Assembly (NCBI GenBank): GCA_046052345.1 | Contig: JBJOMN010000023.1 | Span: 1-41,841, forward strand | Reading direction: 5' to 3' | Length of the DNA stretch: 41,841 nt | Source of the DNA: Pollutiaquabacter sp046052345 | GTDB lineage: Bacteria; Bacteroidota; Bacteroidia; AKYH767-A; 2013-40CM-41-45 | Shown: piece by piece, positions 16,394 through 24,085 of the stretch | Layout of the letters: each line of letters opens with the position of its first letter | Numbering within the stretch: position 1 is the stretch's first letter | The notes under the pieces: model-generated | Database searches by the model: none | What the model saw: the letters and a program-made list of their open reading frames with translations, nothing else | Told to the model about the DNA's origin: nothing | Made by a program: the position numbers and the translations under genes

Positions 16394-17742
16394 TACTGCC
16401 GGTCCTGATTGCCGGGTTGCTCGCGGCTTGCAGCGGGAACCGGAGCGATGATGTAACCTATCACGGCGATATCGCCCCCATTCTGTTGCGCAGCTGCACT
16501 CCGTGCCACCGGCCCGGATCGGCAGGACCGTTCAACCTGCTGACCTACGAAGATGCCGTCCGGCATGCGGGCACGATCGCACTGACCGTAAAATCAGGTT
16601 TCATGCCTCCGTGGCCGGCAGACCCTTCATATGTACACTTCAAGGATGAAAAAGTACTGACGAATGAGGAGATCGGACTGATCACACGATGGGTGGAGAA
16701 CGGCACGCCCGAGGGTGATAGAGCCGGTGCGGACGCATCGCCCACTGAATCAGTGGTGACTTCTCCCGGAAAACCGGACCTGACCGTAACGCTGCGTCGT
16801 CCTTTTAACATACCGGGGGATAATACCGACCGTTTCATGATGATGAAAGTGCCGGTGGAACTGCTGAAAGATACTTTCGTCCGGCTGATCGAGATCGTCC
16901 CGGGTAACAGCAAACTGGTACATCACATCAACGGACATCTGGTACAGTACGCACCCGGCAAGAAGAAGTCACTGCTTGGCGGTACTGATGCGGTCGATGC
17001 AGAGAAGACGGATAAGGCGGATGCCTACCGTTTGCTGGACCTTTCCAACGACGACGGTTCCTATCCGATGCTGACTCCCTCCGTCACCAACTACCTGCCG
17101 GGCGTGGAACCGGTCTTCTATCCCGAAGGTATCGGCGGCTACCGGCTCAGCCGTCAGTCTTTACTGCTGCTGGACAACATCCATTACGGGCCCTCTCCGG
17201 TCGATACCTCCGATCTGACTTCCTTCAATTTCTACTTCATGCCCAATCCGCCGGTGCGACCGACCCGTGAATTCATCCTCGGCACCTCGGGCATCTCCCC
17301 GATCGTTCCGCCGCTGGTCATTCCGCCCGGCGAACGAAAGCTTTTCACAACGAGGTATACGCTGCCGGAGGACATCTCCCTGCTGACCGTGAATCCCCAC
17401 ATGCATCTGCTGGGTGCATCATTCAAAGCCTACGCTCTGACAGCCGGCGGCGATACCGTACGACTGATCAGCATTCCGAAATGGGATTTCCGTTGGCAAT
17501 ACTTCTATACATATCCGAAACCGGTACATCTTCCTGCCGGCACTGTCCTGATAGCCGAGGGATTGTATGATAATACGGTGAACAACCCGCTCAACCCCTT
17601 CCACCCGCCACGCACGATATCGGAACGGGAAGGCAGCATGCGGACGACAGACGAGATGTTCCAGCTGATCTGCACCTATCTTCCGTACCGTGAAGGCGAC
17701 GAAGAGATACGTTTAGACCGCACTTTAAAGCATGACGACTGA
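16378..17742 (+). CDS. Cytochrome c / PHM-like copper monooxygenase lipoprotein
   Basis: This 454-residue lipoprotein (lipobox LLAAC, Cys18) begins with a cytochrome c-like segment carrying one haem-attachment motif, CTPCH (residues 40-44), with distal methionine candidates such as FMPPWP. The rest resembles the two-domain copper type II ascorbate-dependent monooxygenases (peptidylglycine monooxygenase). Candidate Cu-H ligands are His182-His183 (KLVHHINGH) and His269 (NIHYG), and candidate Cu-M ligands are His341 and His343 (NPHMHLLG) and Met427 (TDEMF). The set looks complete, so it is probably an active periplasmic oxidase or hydroxylase with a built-in electron carrier. The substrate is unknown. 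It overlaps the redoxin gene by 16 bases and the GNAT gene by 11. Confidence 0.85.
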   Translation: MHHRVILPVLIAGLLAACSGNRSDDVTYHGDIAPILLRSCTPCHRPGSAGPFNLLTYEDAVRHAGTIALTVKSGFMPPWPADPSYVHFKDEKVLTNEEIGLITRWVENGTPEGDRAGADASPTESVVTSPGKPDLTVTLRRPFNIPGDNTDRFMMMKVPVELLKDTFVRLIEIVPGNSKLVHHINGHLVQYAPGKKKSLLGGTDAVDAEKTDKADAYRLLDLSNDDGSYPMLTPSVTNYLPGVEPVFYPEGIGGYRLSRQSLLLLDNIHYGPSPVDTSDLTSFNFYFMPNPPVRPTREFILGTSGISPIVPPLVIPPGERKLFTTRYTLPEDISLLTVNPHMHLLGASFKAYALTAGGDTVRLISIPKWDFRWQYFYTYPKPVHLPAGTVLIAEGLYDNTVNNPLNPFHPPRTISEREGSMRTTDEMFQLICTYLPYREGDEEIRLDRTLKHDD

Positions 17743-18181
17743 AAATAAATTCCTGCTCCGCGAGCCTGTCACCGAACAGGAATGGGACGACTATTACCGG
17801 ATACGTTACGAAGTCCTTCGGAAACCGTGGAACCAGCCCTTCTCCTCCACGAAGGACGAAGCAGAAGATATTTCCTTCCATCTGCTGCTGACGGATCCTG
17901 AAGGGAGACCGGCCGGAGCGGGCAGGTTGCAGTTCAACTCCGCTTCACAGGGACAGATCCGTTCCATGGCGGTACGGGAAGACTTGCGCGGAACCGGCTG
18001 GGGAAGCACGATCCTCAAGCGACTGGAACAGGAAGCAGCAGACAGAGGAATGACGGAGATCGTTCTGGATGCGCGCATCGGCGCAGTGCACTTCTACGAA
18101 AACGCCGGTTACACGGTAACCGGCGATTCCTATTTACTCTTTGGGGAGATTCCGCACAAGGCGATGCGGAAGCGATTGTAA
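17732..18181 (+). CDS. GNAT family N-acetyltransferase
   Basis: This 149-residue cytoplasmic acetyltransferase uses acetyl-CoA. Motif A (IRSMAVREDLRGTGWGSTILKRLEQEA) gives the CoA pyrophosphate loop R-x-x-G-x-G/W, and motif B ends in AVHFYENAGYTVTGD. The N-terminal FLLREPVTEQEWDDYYRIRYEVLRKPW is typical of the YjcF-like group. The acceptor is unknown. It overlaps the PHM gene by 11 bases and closes the operon; the next gene is convergent six bases later. Confidence 0.88.
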   Translation: MTTENKFLLREPVTEQEWDDYYRIRYEVLRKPWNQPFSSTKDEAEDISFHLLLTDPEGRPAGAGRLQFNSASQGQIRSMAVREDLRGTGWGSTILKRLEQEAADRGMTEIVLDARIGAVHFYENAGYTVTGDSYLLFGEIPHKAMRKRL

Positions 18182-18187
18182 AATGAA

Positions 18188-18682
18188 TCAGTCTTCGATG
18201 GTTGCAGTCAAAGAGGGATCAAGTACATAAGTGCCACTTAAACTGAAAGTGATGTTCAAATCCAATTTATTGATCACATGACTTTTTAAAGATGTTCTTC
18301 CGGAAAGGCTGCAGCTAATATTTTTCTTAGTCGTGATTAGATTTTGACCGTAACTAACTCCGACAGTACCTGGGTCGGGGAAATTTAGCTCTACCTTGGA
18401 TATGCTTCCGACCGGAACTTCAAGCTCATACATATCATTAAATTGAGTACTGCTCATATGTAATGGATGAGAAATCGCATCAAGCTTCATCGGCTCGCCT
18501 TTCTCATTATAAATAATGACCTCATATTTATTGATATCATATGAATTTGAGTTTGCACCCGAGCACGGAGGAACAGTAATATCTACATGCAAATTGTTAT
18601 AGGCGCTTTCATTCTTACAGGAGAAAAAATTAAAAACCAATAGAATCAAATAGGTCCGAAATACGATGTTGAACTTTTTCAT
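18188..18682 (-). CDS. AT-rich lipoprotein, possibly distant DUF4382 relative
   Basis: This 164-residue exported protein starts MKKFNIVFRTYLILLVFNFFSCKNE, a lipoprotein-type signal with a probable lipidated Cys22. The body is beta-rich. The order of segments (a polarity-alternating strand, VPVGSISKVELNFPD, then LDLNITFSLSGTYVLDPSLTATIED at the end) parallels the neighbouring DUF4382 protein (IPAGRISQVRLVLAD, then LLLDFDADE...YRLKPVVSAS). Homology is my inference and is unproven. The gene is much richer in A+T than its neighbours and uses AT-ending codons, which suggests recent acquisition or relaxed evolution. Confidence 0.75.
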   Translation of the reverse strand: MKKFNIVFRTYLILLVFNFFSCKNESAYNNLHVDITVPPCSGANSNSYDINKYEVIIYNEKGEPMKLDAISHPLHMSSTQFNDMYELEVPVGSISKVELNFPDPGTVGVSYGQNLITTKKNISCSLSGRTSLKSHVINKLDLNITFSLSGTYVLDPSLTATIED

Positions 18683-18929
18683 TGTGCGTGGGATTAATAA
18701 CGGTTAAACAAGGAATGACACTCTAAAGAACAGACTCAAAAACACTTCAACTTTAGAGCAAACATTCTGTTTACACAATGAAGGAAAATAATGCGAAAAA
18801 GAATTGAATTCGACGAAAGTCGGGGTCTCAGACCTTAAAACTGTATTCTCTCGGATAAATTACCAAGGCAACACGAATAATCACCGGAATCCATGAACGC
18901 GGCGAGGATCCGACGAACTGCGATCTGCT
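18683..18929. other. AT-rich intergenic region with two small palindromes
   Basis: These 247 bases hold no convincing gene. CGAC-GAAA-GTCG (18811-18822) could fold as a tight hairpin with a GNRA-type loop on the plus strand. It is followed by the near-perfect palindrome GGTCTCAGACC (18824-18834). On the minus strand a T-rich stretch follows, so part of this may terminate the DUF4382 transcript. AATGTTTG at 18759-18752 is a one-mismatch -7 box for the AT-rich lipoprotein gene. Confidence 0.4.
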
Positions 18930-19454
18930 TTACTGAAAAGAAGCCGATACTACCGGCTTCAGACGATAGCTTCCGTTGCCTTGCTGCAGCACGGACTCGT
19001 CTGCATCGAAGTCCAACAGCAACCGGCAGACGGAATTGGGCGGAAGTAGGGTATCCACGTTGCACTTGAGGCCGCTCTCGTCCTGAGAGCTGAGGGACAG
19101 CGGGTAGCGGACACCTCCTGTGTAGACACAGTTCGAATCAGCCAAAACCAGACGTACCTGCGAGATCCGGCCCGCAGGAATTACCTGCGGAGCAGTAATC
19201 ATGGTATCCACGCCGTTCTGCAAGGACAACAGATCGTAGAACCCGGTGTCGGTAGGCAGCGATTGCCAGCCGCCGGCATCCGTATGCACCTGCACTCCGA
19301 CCACCTTCACGATGACCGAATCATACGGACCGGGTGCATCAGTGAGTCGGACTTCGAGGGTGAGATATCCGTCATCGGAGCGGTCAAGACAACCCGAAAG
19401 AAATCCCGAAGCAGGGATTAGACAGATCAAAAGGAGTCTTTTAAAAGTAATCAT
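18930..19454 (-). CDS. DUF4382 domain lipoprotein
   Basis: This 174-residue lipoprotein has lipobox LSGC (Cys22) and a DUF4382 domain over nearly its whole length. The hallmarks are EVRLTDAPGPYDSVIVKVVGVQVHTD near the N-terminus, the GFYDLLSLQNGVDTMI segment, IPAGRISQVRLVL, and the terminal LLLDFDADESVLQQGNGSYRLKPVVSA. Proteins of this family are surface or periplasmic and of unknown function. A -7-like box ends three bases before the ATG. Confidence 0.9.
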   Translation of the reverse strand: MITFKRLLLICLIPASGFLSGCLDRSDDGYLTLEVRLTDAPGPYDSVIVKVVGVQVHTDAGGWQSLPTDTGFYDLLSLQNGVDTMITAPQVIPAGRISQVRLVLADSNCVYTGGVRYPLSLSSQDESGLKCNVDTLLPPNSVCRLLLDFDADESVLQQGNGSYRLKPVVSASFQ

Positions 19455-19457
19455 ATT

Positions 19458-19465
19458 GAAAGATA
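19458..19465 (-). promoter_or_regulatory. -7-like box of the DUF4382 gene, leaderless position
   Basis: TATCTTTC (19465-19458, minus strand) matches TAnnTTTG at seven of eight positions and ends three bases before the ATG at 19454. If it is used, the transcript would start at or inside the start codon. Confidence 0.4.
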
Positions 19466-19521
19466 GGGATGGAATCTGTTAAAATCATGAAAGCACTTAC
19501 AGCTACCGACCGCGCCGGACA

Positions 19522-20577
19522 TCAGGCATACGCCTTCTTCAGCGTGAACGTGAAAGTGGTCCCGATCCCGTAGGAGCTTCTCACGTTGATGTTCTGCTTG
19601 TGCGCCTCGATGAGGTGCTTGACAATGGCCAGACCGAGACCGGTTCCGCCCTGCTCCCGCGAACGGCTCTTGTCAACACGATAGAATCGCTCAAAGATCC
19701 GGGAGAGGTCCTGCGGTTGTATGCCGATTCCCGTGTCCGTGATCTCGACCAATATGTTCTCGTCCATGTCGTAGAAACCGACCATGGTGCTGCCGTTCTG
19801 CTTGCCGTATTTGATGGAATTGACGACCAGATTGACCAGCACCTGCCGGATGCGGTCCTTGTCGGCATACACATATACGGGATCTTCGCTGCCCTCCTTG
19901 AAACCGAGCCGGATCTTTTTCTCCTTGCTGCGTAGTTCCAGGGAATCGAATACGTCCTTCACCAGGTCATGGATGTCGAAGGATCGCTGGTCGAGACTCA
20001 TCTCTCCGCTCTCCAGTTTCGATATCGCCTCGAGGTCGTCCACGATCATGCAAAGCCGGTCCACGGAGCGCGCCGCCCGCTGCAGGTAATGGACGTTGAC
20101 CTCGGGATCATCAATGCCCCCCTCCAGCAACGTGTGGATGTATCCCTGAATGCTGAAAAGTGGGGTCTTGAGTTCGTGCGACACGTTTCCGAGGTACTCC
20201 TTGCGGAAATTCTCCATCCGCTTAAGCTCCGCGATCTGCTTCGACTGGTCTTCCTGCCAGGAGACCACCTCCTTGTTCACGTTGCCGATGATATCCTCCG
20301 AAAGATCGATGCGCTCGATAGCCTTCGCCTTCGAATCCTTGAAGACGGAAATGGTCTTGTAGATGAGTTTGATCTTGCGGTAGATGAACACTTCCAACAG
20401 GTACTGGAAAATGAGAAATGTCGCCAGAAAGGATACGACGAAGACCAGCGGCATCGACACCCAGTTCTTCTGCAGGAAGCCGGAGAAACCGGTCAGGAAT
20501 TCGACGGACACCACGATGACCGACGTGACAAGTGCTGCGAGCAGCGCCAATATTCGGGGTGTCGGATTCTTCAGCAT
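19522..20577 (-). CDS. Sensor histidine kinase, PhoR/RprX-like
   Basis: This 351-residue membrane kinase has two N-terminal helices (about 8-30 and 42-64) with a very short extracytoplasmic loop and no PAS domain. The dimerisation domain carries the phospho-accepting His in NVSHELKTPLFSIQGY. The ATPase domain has the N box NLVVNSIKYGK, G1 DTGIGI, F box IFERFYRVD and G2 GGTGLGLAIV. It lies 25 bases downstream of its cognate regulator gene. The small sensor loop suggests that it reads the membrane or a partner such as a transporter, as PhoR does. Confidence 0.93.
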   Translation of the reverse strand: MLKNPTPRILALLAALVTSVIVVSVEFLTGFSGFLQKNWVSMPLVFVVSFLATFLIFQYLLEVFIYRKIKLIYKTISVFKDSKAKAIERIDLSEDIIGNVNKEVVSWQEDQSKQIAELKRMENFRKEYLGNVSHELKTPLFSIQGYIHTLLEGGIDDPEVNVHYLQRAARSVDRLCMIVDDLEAISKLESGEMSLDQRSFDIHDLVKDVFDSLELRSKEKKIRLGFKEGSEDPVYVYADKDRIRQVLVNLVVNSIKYGKQNGSTMVGFYDMDENILVEITDTGIGIQPQDLSRIFERFYRVDKSRSREQGGTGLGLAIVKHLIEAHKQNINVRSSYGIGTTFTFTLKKAYA

Positions 20578-20602
20578 GGTACCTGAGAGTTGTTCGGGGA
20601 GA

Positions 20603-21289
20603 TCAGAAGTCGAATTTATAACCGATGCCCTTCACGGTCTTGATGAGCTCCTCTCCTAGTTTCTCACGCAATTTCCGGATGTGGACGTCGATGGTACGGT
20701 CGCCGACCACCACCTCGTTGCCCCATACACGCTCAAGGATCTCATCGCGCGTAAAGACCTTGCCGGGCTTTGAAACCAGCAACGAAAGCAACTCGAACTC
20801 CTTGCGCGGAAGTTCCAGTCGCTGTCCGGCCTTCTCCACGACATAGCGCTCGCGGTCGATGGAAAGCTCTCCGACGACGACCGGCAAAGAACCCGCAACC
20901 GCGGCCGGTCCGCCGGCGACTGAACGGCGTAACAGCGCATTGATCCTTGAAACGAACACCCGCGGCTTGATGGGTTTGGTGATATAATCGTCTGCACCCA
21001 CGTCGAACCCGGCGATCTGGGAATAATCCTCGTTACGTGCAGTCAGGAAGGCGATGACCGTATCTTTCAGCTCCCGGTCTTCACGAAGGATCCTGCAGGT
21101 TTCAATACCGTCCATTTCCGGCATCATTATGTCCAGGATGATCAGGTCCGGCCGCTCGGCACGTGCAAGGGCAAGTGCTTCTTTTCCGTTATGCGCGGTG
21201 AGCACCTTGAACCCTTCCTTGGCGAGGTTGTACTGCATGAACTCCAGGATATCCGGCTCATCGTCGACCAATAATATCTTCTTCTGCAT
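20603..21289 (-). CDS. Response regulator, OmpR/PhoB family
   Basis: This 228-residue transcription factor has an N-terminal receiver (acidic pair in VDDEPD, phospho-acceptor Asp in LIILDIMMPEMDG, Thr in FLTARNE, Lys in ITKPIKPR) and a C-terminal winged helix (LPRKEFELLSLLVSKPGKVFTRDEILERVWG...VDVHIRKLREKLG). The ATG at 21289 (MQKKILLVDDEPD) is preferred over 21310, which adds seven unrelated residues. It is transcribed ahead of the kinase. A repeated TTTACA/TTAACA element upstream looks like a binding site for this type of regulator. Confidence 0.93.
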   Translation of the reverse strand: MQKKILLVDDEPDILEFMQYNLAKEGFKVLTAHNGKEALALARAERPDLIILDIMMPEMDGIETCRILREDRELKDTVIAFLTARNEDYSQIAGFDVGADDYITKPIKPRVFVSRINALLRRSVAGGPAAVAGSLPVVVGELSIDRERYVVEKAGQRLELPRKEFELLSLLVSKPGKVFTRDEILERVWGNEVVVGDRTIDVHIRKLREKLGEELIKTVKGIGYKFDF

Positions 21290-21334
21290 GGAAAACTGTT
21301 TGGAGTTCAAGGTAGGCGGTGCCGGAATCGGGAT

Positions 21335-21351
21335 TGTTAAGCGAATGTAAA
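21335..21351 (-). promoter_or_regulatory. Candidate PhoB-type direct repeat upstream of the regulator gene
   Basis: On the minus strand, TTTACA (21351-21346) and TTAACA (21340-21335) lie 11 bases apart start to start. This is the one-helix-turn spacing of direct repeats bound by OmpR/PhoB-family regulators. The site is 46 bases upstream of the regulator start codon, which suggests autoregulation. Confidence 0.4.
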
Positions 21352-21376
21352 GAAAAGATTACGGCGCAGTGAACGC

Positions 21377-23410
21377 TTACGGGATAAGCGCCTCCTTCAT
21401 GGCCCGGATACGAGGGTTATTCGGATCGAGCCGGGCGGCACGCTCCAGGTATCTGCGTGCCGCATAGCGGTCACCTTTCAGTACGCACGTTCCCGTCTTG
21501 TTGATCAGCGCCTGCACATGATCCGGATCCAGCGCCAGTGCCCGTTCGTAAAGGCTGTCTGCAGCAGCGAGATCCTGCCGTGAAGTGAGAAGCAGGTACC
21601 CGTAGTTCACGAGCGCGGTAACGTCGTCCGGCACTTCGTTGAGCAGAAATCGATACTGCTCCACGGCCTCGTCAGGTCTTCCGATGCTCTCCAGCGCCGA
21701 AGCGAACTTGTTACGGAAAGCCGCTTGGAAAGGAAGCAGCCGGACTGCTTCGCGGTAATGGTAAATCGCAGCGTCGATATCCCCTGTCTTCTGGTAGGAT
21801 TCCGCTATCCGGTAGCAGGTCCAGGATCGTTCCGGGATGTCAGCTGCGGAGGCATCCGTCTTCAGCCGGGCGAATTTTGAGCTAAGTAGGATCACTTCCC
21901 TGTAATCCTCCGACAGGAATCCGAGCCGTACCAGCGCATCATACCTGTCAACGAACTCGCTGTCATCAGCCGGCTCCAGGTAGTGGCGCGCAGAATCAAG
22001 GAAAGACCTGTCGTGAACGAACTTCTCGTAATGGTTGAGGTAGGCAATGCCCCGCGAACGGCGGTCCGCATCGGGACGGTTAATGCAGGCCAGCGTCACA
22101 AACTGCCGCACTTCGTGTTTATACTTCGGCGTGACCGGTCGACGGATCAGATGATCTGTCACAGTGACATGCGGTATGTCAATGGTATTGTTCTTCGGCA
22201 TGTGGCAACTGACACAATCATCACCTGACTTCTTACGCAGCTGAAAGTCCCCGGTACAAACGAGCGAGGATGACGCGATGCCGCCGGCAGAAGGTCGTCC
22301 GGTATGACACCGGTTACAGGCATCGTTGAAAGTCTCCCGTCCGGTTTCTTTCACACTCACGTGCGGATTGTGGCAGGTGACGCACGTCATCGCATTGCGG
22401 TAAGGACGTAAGGCTTTCGCACCCTGGCCGGCCTTCTCCGAGATCGATTTGGAGCGTACGAAACAGGCACTGAGTTTCATCCGCTCCGCATGCGAGGCCA
22501 TGATATGCTCGTCCTCCTGCCCTTTGTATACCGGCATGTAAACGTCCATGACGTCCGACAGGCGCATGCCCGGCCGGAAATCAACGAAGGATTTGTTCTT
22601 GGCCAGGACGGAATTACCTTGAATGTGACAGCGCTGGCAAATATCCAGCTGAAGGTCCACCGGCAGCTTGGCAGGATTCACGATCGAGTAATCGACGGCT
22701 ACGGCTGTATCCACTATTTCCCCCTGCTGCTTCATGGCTACGTGACGGCTGCCGGGGCCATGGCATCGCTCGCAGTCTATTCCTGAAGGAATATCCGTGT
22801 ATTTGTTTTCGGAGCCCTCCACGAGACGCGGATATCCGTTGTGGCACGAAATGCATTCCAGCTCGATCCTGCGTGAGAACCGGGAGTTTTTTCCGTGCTC
22901 GAATCCGGGCGGAAGGTCCCAGGTGCGCTGTTGCGTATAGAACGTCAACGGCAGCTGATACAGATAACCGTTGACCGATCGGAGGTGCGAATTGGTATGC
23001 TGCCCGGAACCGACTATATAGTCGACCTTTTCCGTCCTTTTGTATACGGTATCGCCTGCAGACATCCGGAACTCATCAACCAGGAACTCATCGCCTCGCC
23101 AGTAGGGATGGTAGGATAGATTACGGTGTACGTCCCGGACGACGGATACCGAACCGAAGTCAGCTGCAGATTTAAGCCGGGAAGCCGGAGCAAAGGAACG
23201 GCCCATACCGGTCCGGATATAAGTTTCGTAAATGCCTGAGTGACATTGGCGGCAGGTATTCATGCCGACATATGTGACACCGATATCAAGGGATGCATAG
23301 CCGTCAGGGCTGACATTTCTGTTGCTGTCCCCGGAGCGGCAGGACACTGCGAAGAGAAACAGCGTCAGCAGACCTAAATAGCTGTAAGGCGAGGAACCGG
23401 TGCGGCGCAT
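21377..23410 (-). CDS. Seven-haem cytochrome c with C-terminal TPR repeats
   Basis: This 677-residue lipoprotein (lipobox FAVSC, Cys24) carries seven CxxCH haem motifs: CRQCH at 53-57, then CISCH, CERCH, CQRCH, CVTCH, CNRCH and CVSCH by about residue 395. The layout resembles the cytochrome c554/NrfB-like multihaem fold. The last 200 residues contain about five tetratricopeptide repeats (for example AIYHYREAVRLLPFQAAFRNK, ADSLYERALALDPDHVQALIN). It is probably an extracytoplasmic electron-transfer protein with a protein-binding tail. The ATG at 23410 gives the lipoprotein signal; the frame open further upstream overlaps the GNAT gene. It starts 13 bases after that gene. Confidence 0.88.
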   Translation of the reverse strand: MRRTGSSPYSYLGLLTLFLFAVSCRSGDSNRNVSPDGYASLDIGVTYVGMNTCRQCHSGIYETYIRTGMGRSFAPASRLKSAADFGSVSVVRDVHRNLSYHPYWRGDEFLVDEFRMSAGDTVYKRTEKVDYIVGSGQHTNSHLRSVNGYLYQLPLTFYTQQRTWDLPPGFEHGKNSRFSRRIELECISCHNGYPRLVEGSENKYTDIPSGIDCERCHGPGSRHVAMKQQGEIVDTAVAVDYSIVNPAKLPVDLQLDICQRCHIQGNSVLAKNKSFVDFRPGMRLSDVMDVYMPVYKGQEDEHIMASHAERMKLSACFVRSKSISEKAGQGAKALRPYRNAMTCVTCHNPHVSVKETGRETFNDACNRCHTGRPSAGGIASSSLVCTGDFQLRKKSGDDCVSCHMPKNNTIDIPHVTVTDHLIRRPVTPKYKHEVRQFVTLACINRPDADRRSRGIAYLNHYEKFVHDRSFLDSARHYLEPADDSEFVDRYDALVRLGFLSEDYREVILLSSKFARLKTDASAADIPERSWTCYRIAESYQKTGDIDAAIYHYREAVRLLPFQAAFRNKFASALESIGRPDEAVEQYRFLLNEVPDDVTALVNYGYLLLTSRQDLAAADSLYERALALDPDHVQALINKTGTCVLKGDRYAARRYLERAARLDPNNPRIRAMKEALIP

Positions 23411-23423
23411 GCGACAAGGCCGG

Positions 23424-23972
23424 TCACTTCCGGACCAGCTGCATGGTATATTCGTCGATGTAACGGCCATTCTCATAGACCCAGTCCTGTTTAAGGCCGG
23501 TGACCTCGAATCCGCTCTTCTTGAAAAGCGCAATGCTGCTTTCATTGTCCACCCGGACATTGCAATACAACTGATGCAGATCCAGCACCTGGAAGGAGTA
23601 TTCCACCACCAAATGAAGCGCTTCAGTAGCATAGCCCTTGCCGCGGTCTGCGCGGTCAGCGATCAGGATACCGAGGCCGGCTTTACGGTTGCGCGGATCG
23701 AATTCGAAGAGGTCCACGCAACCTACTGCCTTGGGCTCATCGGGTTCTTCCGCATCGCTGATGTATTTCAGGTCGATCATGAGCCGCAGCTGCTTGTTGG
23801 TATAGATGTCCTGATGCGCCTGGTTGACGAATTCCTCAAGTACATACCGGGAGAACGGAGCCATTGTTCCGCTGACACTCCAGATCGAAGAGTCGTTCTC
23901 CCACCGATAAAGTCGGTTGAGGTCGGTCGGTTCAAGGGCACGCAGCCGAATCAGTTCGCCGGTCAATAACAT
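23424..23972 (-). CDS. GNAT family acetyltransferase (RimJ/SpeG-like)
   Basis: This 182-residue acetyltransferase has the N-terminal LLTGELIRLRALEPTDLNRLYRWEND common to RimJ/RimL/SpeG relatives, motif A with AGLGILIADRADRGKGYATEAL (the RGKGYA CoA loop), and a motif B region ending SSIALFKKSGFEVTG. SpeG acetylates spermidine, while RimJ and RimL modify ribosomal proteins; the acceptor here cannot be assigned. The start at 23972 fits the family. It lies after the dapF terminator and is probably co-transcribed with the cytochrome gene. Confidence 0.9.
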   Translation of the reverse strand: MLLTGELIRLRALEPTDLNRLYRWENDSSIWSVSGTMAPFSRYVLEEFVNQAHQDIYTNKQLRLMIDLKYISDAEEPDEPKAVGCVDLFEFDPRNRKAGLGILIADRADRGKGYATEALHLVVEYSFQVLDLHQLYCNVRVDNESSIALFKKSGFEVTGLKQDWVYENGRYIDEYTMQLVRK

Positions 23973-23994
23973 ACGCTGTGCAAGTATCCGGAGG

Positions 23995-24002
23995 TAAAAG
24001 TA
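23995..24002 (-). promoter_or_regulatory. Possible promoter of the GNAT-cytochrome pair
   Basis: TACTTTTA (24002-23995, minus strand) matches TAnnTTTG at seven of eight positions. It lies between the dapF terminator and the GNAT start, where a promoter is expected. The -33 element is unclear. Confidence 0.35.
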
Positions 24003-24060
24003 GGAAGCGGGAGCGAAATCGGCACTGTCAGTGCACGGACTTATACACGCATCGCTGTAT

Positions 24061-24085
24061 AAAAAAGCATCAAAGCGTGATGCTT
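24061..24085 (-). terminator. Terminator overlapping the dapF stop codon
   Basis: An eight-base-pair stem (AAGCATCA with TGATGCTT, 24065-24072 and 24078-24085) with a five-base loop is followed on the minus strand by a T-run. The dapF stop codon (24070-24072) is inside the stem, so terminating ribosomes may compete with hairpin folding. Confidence 0.8.

Noticed and set aside
18444..18457. Fourteen-base identity TGAGTACTGCTCAT here and at 34904-34917
   Set aside because: One copy is inside a coding region, and such a match is within chance expectation for 42 kb.
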